Assembly: GCA_958510825.1 (NCBI GenBank)
Contig: OY294049.1
Location: 39,522,774-39,586,773, forward strand
Direction of reading: 5' to 3'
Source of the DNA: Brachypterus glaber
Lineage: Eukaryota > Arthropoda > Insecta > Coleoptera > Kateretidae
Length of the DNA stretch: 64,000 nucleotides
The translations under genes and the position numbers were made by a program. Positions 57,677 through 64,000 of this stretch are shown here, in pieces (position 1 is the first letter of the stretch; every line of letters starts with the position of its first letter). Below the pieces are notes generated by a model. The model saw only the letters and a program-made list of their open reading frames with translations. It was not told the origin of the DNA and did not search any database.

Positions 57677-57818
57677 GCATATCCAGAAGCTTGCATAAGA
57701 ACATAAAACATAAGAATGCGATGCCGTAATTGGCTTACAAGATACATTTCGACACATCAAACCAATCACGGCAGCTCATTGTTATGTATTATGTTCTTAT
57801 GCGAGCCTGTGAGTAGGC
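57677..57818. mobile_element. Family AA hairpin MITE, copy 1
   Basis: The arms GGCATATCCAGAAGCTTGCA and its counterpart ATGCGAGCCTGTGAGTAGGC share ATAAGAACATAA and CCGTAATTGGCTTACAAG-like blocks. The second copy is inverted, at 60254-60398. Confidence 0.75.
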
Positions 57819-58759
57819 ACCTAGTAAAAAACTGTAACTATTTGACTTTAGGACTTTCCGTGGCGCCACTGAGCTTTGGGTATCTGGACGTAATAGTTGA
57901 AAACTGTGAAAAATAATGCGAAAAATGCGATGTGGCCAAAGCAGATACTGTTTAAAAAATTGCTGGTAATTTGGCGAGTGGACGAAACATAAAAGCCAAG
58001 AATCAAAACAATCTATTTAACAAACGAGTCTAATTTGTAGCAGGTCCGCAGACAATGGGCTTTGCCCATCGATTGTTATCATTGCTATTGTCATGGTCGA
58101 TTCAACATAACGGATGCAATTAATTATATCATTGTAGATTTCCGACTACAGTCTCTCTATTTCAATTATTAGGCTAAGTATTAAACCAGTGCACTGCCCT
58201 GTACACTTACAAATTTGGCTAATAGGCAGTAGTCGGCTTAAACTCAGTTATGGCTCATCAACGTTGAAAATAAACACAAAAACATAGGTAATTTTGCCGA
58301 ATATGAAGGAAATTTTTATAAGGGTCACTAAATTGAAACATTTGACGACTAATTTGTTACACACAACAATATTGACTATAAATATTAACTATACATCTGT
58401 GTTTTTCAAAGAAAAAACCGACATTCGATTTTTATCTTTTAAGAATGCGAAAGTTTTTAATTTTTATTTATCGATAACTTTTTTCCCACATTACTCGTTT
58501 AAATGGAATCATTAAAAAAAATAAGATAAAAAGAAATAAAAATGTAAATATTTAAAACCTCGCGTCAACGCTAGAGTCGACGCGGCGCCTATGCGAGCAC
58601 TGGAAACTCGACGAGTACGTGCAGGTGCAGCATACGTCTCAGAAAAACAGTTCATATTTGTCGTTATTAAGTTGGTATACATGCAAGGGCGTGTCCAGGG
58701 GGGGCGGGCCCCCCACGATATCCTAAAATCCTATAAGAAAATCTAAAAATTTTATACCC
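57819..58759. other. Unassigned; G/C-rich patch near the end
   Basis: CTAGAGTCGACGCGGCGCC at about 58570 and AGGGGGGGCGGGCCCCCCAC at about 58697-58716 stand out in composition. The latter resembles the degenerate G/C ends of some insect DNA elements. No coding signal. Confidence 0.4.
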
Positions 58760-59110
58760 TTTAGAACGATAAGGGCGCCAAAACAAGAAAATATGCAGGG
58801 CCTTTTTCGTGGACCATATATGGTCTATAGACTTTCAAATTCGTAAAATTTTTCGACTGCGGCGCTAGGACTTTCTTATTTTTTTTATTAAGTTTCCCCG
58901 GGGCCTGGGTTTGATAGTCCTCCAGAACAATAAGGGCGCCAAAACCAGCAAATATGCAGGCTCTTTTCCTAATGGACCATATAAACTACAGACCTTCTAA
59001 TTACAAAAAAATTTGCCTGCGGCGCTGGGGCTTTCTTAAGTTTTATTAGAACGTTAAGAGCGCCAAAACAAGCAAATATGCAGGCTCTTTTCCAAGTGGA
59101 CCACATAGAT
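58760..59110. repeat. Degenerate tandem repeat, 2.4 units
   Basis: TTAGAACGATAAGGGCGCC (about 58762), CAGAACAATAAGGGCGCC (about 58923) and TTAGAACGTTAAGAGCGCC (about 59048) open three units that share AAATATGCAGG, TGGACCATATA and TGCGGCGCTRGG. Spacing 161 then 126 bp, from an indel in the first unit. Confidence 0.8.
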
Positions 59111-59498
59111 CTTCAATAATAATAATATGATCAATTAACACCCCAGAACAATATTTCTTCCAGTGAACTATAATATTTACCAGGAATATTTTAAACAAGA
59201 AACGTAGGCATTAGCATTGTGATGAAATTTAGTCTGTCTACGAAATTTAATGCGGCATTGTTCCAGTGAAACGCAGTCTGGCAAATTTGACCGCATCTGC
59301 CTCAGTTATGTATTGTTGTGTCCGTCCAGAGTCTGAACACATTGGCATTGCAACGTCGGGTTCTCGGCATACCTAAAAACGCACAATGAATTGTTTTAAG
59401 AAACAAGTCCAGATATATTTTTTATTCACAATCATACAGAAAAGCGTTCTTTATATGCATTATAAAAAGCTGCAAAATCTATTATTTTTGTCTGTTTC
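59111..59498. other. No recognisable feature
   Basis: No repeat ends or coding signal. Confidence 0.5.
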
Positions 59499-59841
59499 TT
59501 TAAAAGTTAAAAAAGCTTTTCTTTTTTAACCTAGGTTAGATATGAATTCAAATCTAACCGATTTTTTTGGCTTTTGGGTATACCTTATAGATGGCGAAAC
59601 TATCGCCTTGTCCGTAAACAGCTGTGGTTTGCGAATGAAATAAGCTAACTTTCTTGTTTATTTCTACGAAAAACAATAAGAAATAATATTTATTTATATA
59701 TTATATGGTTCATACCGAGACTAATACTTGAAAATAACAACGAGCCACTTATTTAAATTATTATTTAGTTGAAATTTACAGTGACGTTAGAAATCTGCAA
59801 AAATTTTCTAGATCATTTAAAATGGCGAATTTTACAAGGTA
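59499..59841. repeat. Family BB repeat, copy 2 (inverted)
   Basis: Reverse-complement homologue of 55891-56227 over its whole length, starting at TTTAAAAGTTAAAAAAGC and ending at GCGAATTTTACAAGG. Confidence 0.8.
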
Positions 59842-60253
59842 ATGTTTTATTTATTTAATTTAATCAGCAGTGATATCGATAGCAATTTTCATTAGTCTTT
59901 GCAATAAATTTTTCACTGTCATATTCGTTTTTAGCACAACAAATACGCAATATACGCAATATAGTCTGGTTATTAGTAGATAATTGACTTTATTTTTTTT
60001 GTGGGTCTATGTAATCAATTTTTATTTTTAAAGTTCTTTAGTAAATTTATCCCCAAAAACATTGGTCCTGGTTTGGTAATAAGCCAATAAGAACAAGATA
60101 AACTAAACCATTTCTTAGAAAATCACGAAATTAAAATAGAATATAGCCGCCATCTTTATTCATAACTAGCTTCCTTAGAAACTATTTTAATAGAAAAGGT
60201 TACTGAAAAATGTTTGATATTTTTTATTATTCCTAAATTATCATATTTCTGAG
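59842..60253. other. No recognisable feature
   Basis: AT-rich; no repeat ends or coding signal. Confidence 0.5.
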
Positions 60254-60398
60254 GGCATATCCACAGGCTCGCATAGCAACATAACACATAACAATGCGAT
60301 GCCTGGATTGGCTTGATGTGCCGCCATGAATCTTGTAAGCCAATCACGGGACCGCATTCTTATGTTAAATATTCTTATGCAAGCTTCTGAATATGCTT
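60254..60398. mobile_element. Family AA hairpin MITE, copy 2
   Basis: Inverted copy of 57677-57818: left end GGCATATCCACAGGCTCGC, right end GCAAGCTTCTGAATATGC. TTTAA flanks the right end here and the left end of copy 1. Confidence 0.75.
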
Positions 60399-61308
60399 TA
60401 AACTATCATGTTATGTTTTGTTATGTACTCATGTCTCATCTAAATCTTGCCTAAAATTGTTTTGATTGACTATTTCTAAAAATGTGTCTGTGTGCGCTCT
60501 AATTTTGCTTTTAGATGAAACCGATTTAAGCTAAGTTTCTATATAGAGAAATCTAATACGACCGAGTTAACGAGTAACATTTTGACATAGAAAGGACTAA
60601 TAGAAACAATAATTCATGGGTATGATATAATTGTCGGTTATAACATCAATTAATTTATTTTAGCTCTTCATTTGGACTTTTAGTAGGGTGAATTGGGGTA
60701 AATGTAATAATGGGGTAAATTTAACAGGGTAAATATAGGGGAAGGCGCCCTAAGATAACGAATTGGGTAAGATGACAAATTGTCTATAACAAGCGAACGT
60801 CAACAGATGGAGCAACAGTTGAAGACTGTGGTAACTACCTGACTAAAGCGCCAAATAAGGGCGCTAGTTTCATTCCTTCCAAAACGAAGTTAGTCGACGT
60901 AGAATCCATTTTTGTTTAAATGAGTGATTCGATGTCATTTCAAGTGTACCAACTTTAGTGAACAACCAAACCCTCAAAGATTATGGGCCACTTCCCCTAC
61001 ACAAATGTGAGGTGAGGTGAGGTAAAACCTGTTAGAAGTCACCAAATTAGAAATAAAATGCTGGTATAGTAAAGCAATATACATGTATACCTTTTATTTA
61101 TGGTATTTCAATCTTCAAAATTCCAATGCAAAATGTACGTATAATAATGAAAATAAAAACGCAGCCAGCTATTTGTTATTCAAATGTTATTACACGAAAT
61201 TTTGTATTATCTTAATCTTTATGTATGTAGGATACCACCCAAGATAGCGATTTTACTTATATAACAAGCCATTGTATACTAGACGGGGCCGAAATAGATA
61301 TTTTTGCC
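60399..61308. other. Unassigned; GGGGTAAAT cluster
   Basis: At 60690-60760, TTGGGGTAAATGTAATAA, TGGGGTAAATTTAAC and AGGGTAAATATAGGGG occur within 70 bp, followed by GGGTAAGATGACAAATTG. This recalls the GGGGTAATAAG cluster at 9.6-11 kb and could be a decayed terminus. GAGGTGAGGTGAGGT at 61011-61023 is a short simple repeat. No coding signal. Confidence 0.45.
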
Positions 61309-62215
61309 GAGATCAGCAATCACGCGAAAGCAGAAATCATATTTTGTCTCGTAATACAAACAACATTTTTTCTACAATCTAAAATAATTAAATTAATAAA
61401 TTAATTTCAGATAATAATTTACCTTACAAGGTCGAAGTACTTGAGTACAATTTTCTGCAAATCTGTTGGTCTAAAAGTAAAATCCTAATCTCAGTAACTC
61501 TCCATAATTCCTTCGTAACAACAAATATATAGCACACAAATATTTAGCACACGAAATTGACATTTGAATTAATAATTTTATATTAAAAAAATGGCGGACC
61601 AACACGGAAAGAAATTAGTGGGCTCTGCGCTATACATTATAAGATATTTGGTAACAGTGGCAAATTATAGTGATTTAAGCTATAGATTATAAGGGACACA
61701 ATAACTAATAATGTTAAAAATAAATTGGAAACGATTATATATATTACAGACACGATTATATTTATTACAGGCACTATTATAAATTTACAGAAATTTTATT
61801 ATATTATAAAAATTATTAGCACGGACAATAATTAAATCTATTTAAGCTATAAATGACATACTATTTGTTATATTTTATTATTCACTAAACAATTAAAGTA
61901 TTTCATATAAATTTTTACACTGACTGCCATAATTGTAAGAGAAAGCCTTGTATTTATATAATAAGCGATTATAATTTGCTTGGTATGTGTGTTATAGCGC
62001 TCCAAGCTATAATTTTTTTTTTCCGTGAACATCTCGTCGCATATAAGTGACAGCTGTTTTACGATTGACATATGGGTTGCCTACACTGTACGCGAAAAAA
62101 ATAAGTAACGAGCAGAAGAGTAAAATACTAATAGGTTTATTAAAGTCTGAAAACTTCATTTTTTTTTTGTAGAAATGTTAACTTTTCTATTAGACCGTAG
62201 AAAAAAGAACTTTTC
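61309..62215. mobile_element. Family E element, copy 3, filled by a MITE
   Basis: Matches 53909-54897 (ATCAGCAATCACGCGAAAGC, CATTTTTTCTACAATCTAA, ATGGCGGACC, TTGCCTACACTGTACGCG, GTAACGAGCAGAAGAGTAA, TTAGACCGTAGAAAAAAG). It is interrupted at 61603-62027 by family C copy 5. The right outer TIR is missing. Confidence 0.8.
61603..62027 (+). mobile_element. MITE family C, copy 5 (425 bp)
   Basis: Full length, flanked by AA (61601-61602, 62028-62029). The unfilled equivalent is seen in family E copy 2 at about 54685-54705 (GTCCAAGATCTCTTTGCATA), so only one AA is present there. Confidence 0.95.
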
Positions 62216-63061
62216 GAAAATAGAGAAATCTACTTCGACGAGCATGAAACTAGGCCATAGCTAAGATTATTAAGAATGTATATGATTTCTACCTAATATC
62301 AGTTTTGTTAAGCAATTTTTATTCATTTAAAGTCAAAGGGACCTTAATAAAAGGTATTTTATACCTTTACATCACTCCTTTTGATTTTTGGTAAACTCCA
62401 GTTTTGCAATACTTAGTTCTGCAATCGTCTCTGCCCAAATGCTTAACATATAATATGCAAAGTATCTTATTCAACAGTTTTGACAGGTTTTCAATTAAAT
62501 ATATTTCGCCCAACATTTATTAAAAAAAAATATTAACATTGTTTTGCCTTGTCTTGTTTTATTAGATCCAGCATCATTTTTGAACTCAAATAAAAATGCT
62601 AATGACTCACGTGGCCAGAAATATTTTTTATCTTAAAATCAAATTCTTCTGAATTTAAATCCAAAAATATTTATAACAATAATTTTCTGTCAATAAGGTA
62701 ATGTAAATAAATTTTAGGAGTATTCATGTATCTTCAAAAATTGTTTTTTCGACCCTGTCTAATGTAAACCAGACTATAAATAGTAAGAATTTCAGGGAGT
62801 ATCGAGCTATAGAATTGCTTGAATAATACAAGTTGTATTCATATCGAGTGCTTGTTTATGTGGCATTGGCAATGATATTCGTAAAATACAAGTGTTTCAT
62901 GGAGCAAGGAGGCTAATGGAACGAAAACAAAATCTAAATTTGTTTATACAGGTTTAAACATAACATAACAATATCTTGAAACTCGTAACTGTCATGCAAA
63001 AGTCTCTCATGGAATAATATAAATTTTATTAATAACACCGGCACACGAAAAAAGAAAATCT
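62216..63061. other. No recognisable feature
   Basis: AT-rich; no repeat ends or coding signal. Confidence 0.5.
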
Positions 63062-63400
63062 CGGGTGCGACAAACCAGACTAGTCAATTCTTACGTATTT
63101 TGGGTCTCTTAATCTGAGGTCAGAATTTAAAAGTTAGAGTTCAAAATGGCGGATCCAATATGGCGGATTAGATTTTTAAAGTTGTTCGGATTTGCTTGAA
63201 ACTTGGTACTCGGAGGTTTTTGGGGTCGCTGATTACGAATCTGGATTCAATTTTCCAAAATTCAAAATGGCGGACCCAATATGGCGGATTAGAGTTTTTA
63301 AAGTTTCTCAGATTTGATTGAATCTTGGTACTCGGGGGTTTTTGGGGTCGCTGATTACTTATCTGGTGCCAGTTTTCCAAAATTTAAAAGAGCGGATTTT
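63062..63400. repeat. 121-bp tandem repeat, about 2.5 units
   Basis: TCAAAATGGCGGATCCAATA at 63141 and TCAAAATGGCGGACCCAATA at 63262 open two full units; partial units flank them (GGGTCTCTTAATCTGAGG side, and TTAAAAGAGCGG at about 63383). Shared blocks: GGTTTTTGGGGTCGCTGATT and TTTTCCAAAAT. Confidence 0.85.
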
Positions 63401-63439
63401 TCGAAGGGCCGTAGTTCTCTTAAGGCTCATTTTCGATCC

Positions 63440-63509
63440 AACCTTTTTTTCATATTTTTGGATGTAGAATAACTTCTTAAATTTTGGTATGCCATTTACT
63501 GATCACCCT
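63440..63509. mobile_element. Element K right-end fragment
   Basis: CATATTTTTGGATGTAGAAT, TTAAATTTTGGTATGCCA and GATCACCCTG followed by TA match the K1 right arm. Upstream GGCTCATTTTCGATCCAACC extends the match, so the 121-bp tandem repeat may be the interior of this K-like copy. Confidence 0.7.
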
Positions 63510-63773
63510 GTATTCTGAACAAAGGTCATGATGGTTTTTAACGATTTTGCTGATAGAACTTTTGCGTGGTAAACTCATTTAAGATTGTGCATGATAAAAA
63601 GCACAGACTGCGTGCAAGGGCATCGTGATTTTCGCAAATGATGCATCTCCTTCTGTACATACATATGCCTCCAGGGCATATATCCAGTGTATTTAATTAC
63701 AACAACATACCTAATTGTTTCTAATAATAAACTTGTAAAATATATGCATGCACGTAGTTATATGTGTCCCGCA

Positions 63774-64000
63774 TAGCACAAAACAGTTCTAAGAATATTC
63801 TTAAAATAAATATTGGGAATGTTCTATAATTCTAAGAATATGAGATGTTTTACGTAGAACGTTCTTAGAAGGTTTTAAGACATTCAATGGATACCGTTTT
63901 AATCATGCGAAAGCTTCTATGATCATTCTAAAAAAAATCTTGCAGAATATGCCCAGCATCTTCTTATAACTTGCAAAACTATCTAACCTAATTTATTATC
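63774..64000. repeat. TTCTAAGAATAT-rich stretch
   Basis: Loose repetition of TTCTAAGAATAT, TTCTTAGAAG and TTCTTATAA with no fixed period, at the window edge. Similar in style to the GATATCC-rich elements. Confidence 0.4.

Overview
This 64 kb window is AT-rich eukaryotic DNA, most like repeat-dense intergenic or intronic sequence of an insect. The indications are relics of three Jockey/CR1-like non-LTR retrotransposons, tRNA-headed SINEs, many short inverted-repeat (MITE-like) elements with TA target duplications, and Helentron/DINE-1-like repeats that carry GTCT/CAGA microsatellites. I cannot name the order or species. I found no bacterial features, no intact host protein gene, no intact rRNA or tRNA gene and no CRISPR array. 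Nearly every open frame is a chance frame inside a repeat. The only protein-like traces with a recognisable family are retrotransposon tails at 457-966 (+), 6785-6988 (+) and 37637-38208 (-). A possible transposase tail lies at 10077-10925 (-).

Layout. 1-5.4 kb: dispersed repeat, LINE 3' end, SINE, short Helentron-like copy, 61-bp tandem repeat. 5.4-8.5 kb: two copies of a roughly 425-bp MITE (family C), a LINE relic, and a copy of family A. 9.6-16.7 kb: a decayed element flanked by palindromic GGGGTAATAAGAAAC motifs, several hairpin MITEs, and a 236-bp-arm palindrome. 17-20.1 kb: family A, then two copies of an 8-bp-TSD element (family D), one carrying a family C MITE. 23.7-27.7 kb: the densest nest. 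A Helentron-like repeat holds a tRNA-like sequence, which is split in its A box by a 1,259-bp element with perfect 34-bp TIRs; a 300-bp mariner MITE is also inside, and an 851-bp foldback follows. 30.8-40 kb: more family A, a 6-bp-TSD element with a hammerhead-like hairpin, nested TA-type elements J and K, and a LINE relic. 40.7-51.7 kb: a CTGCCC-ended element, a 14-bp minisatellite, SINE copies including an inverted pair, and a large tandem array. 52.4-64 kb: family E tandem pair, two more family C copies, foldbacks and small tandem repeats.

The genes do not work together as a system. The useful content is the nesting record: family C has five copies, all with exact 2-bp target duplications, and two of them sit inside other repeats whose unfilled relatives are also in the window, which fixes the element boundaries. 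Superfamily names are inferred from TSD length and terminal bases, not from any transposase in the window.
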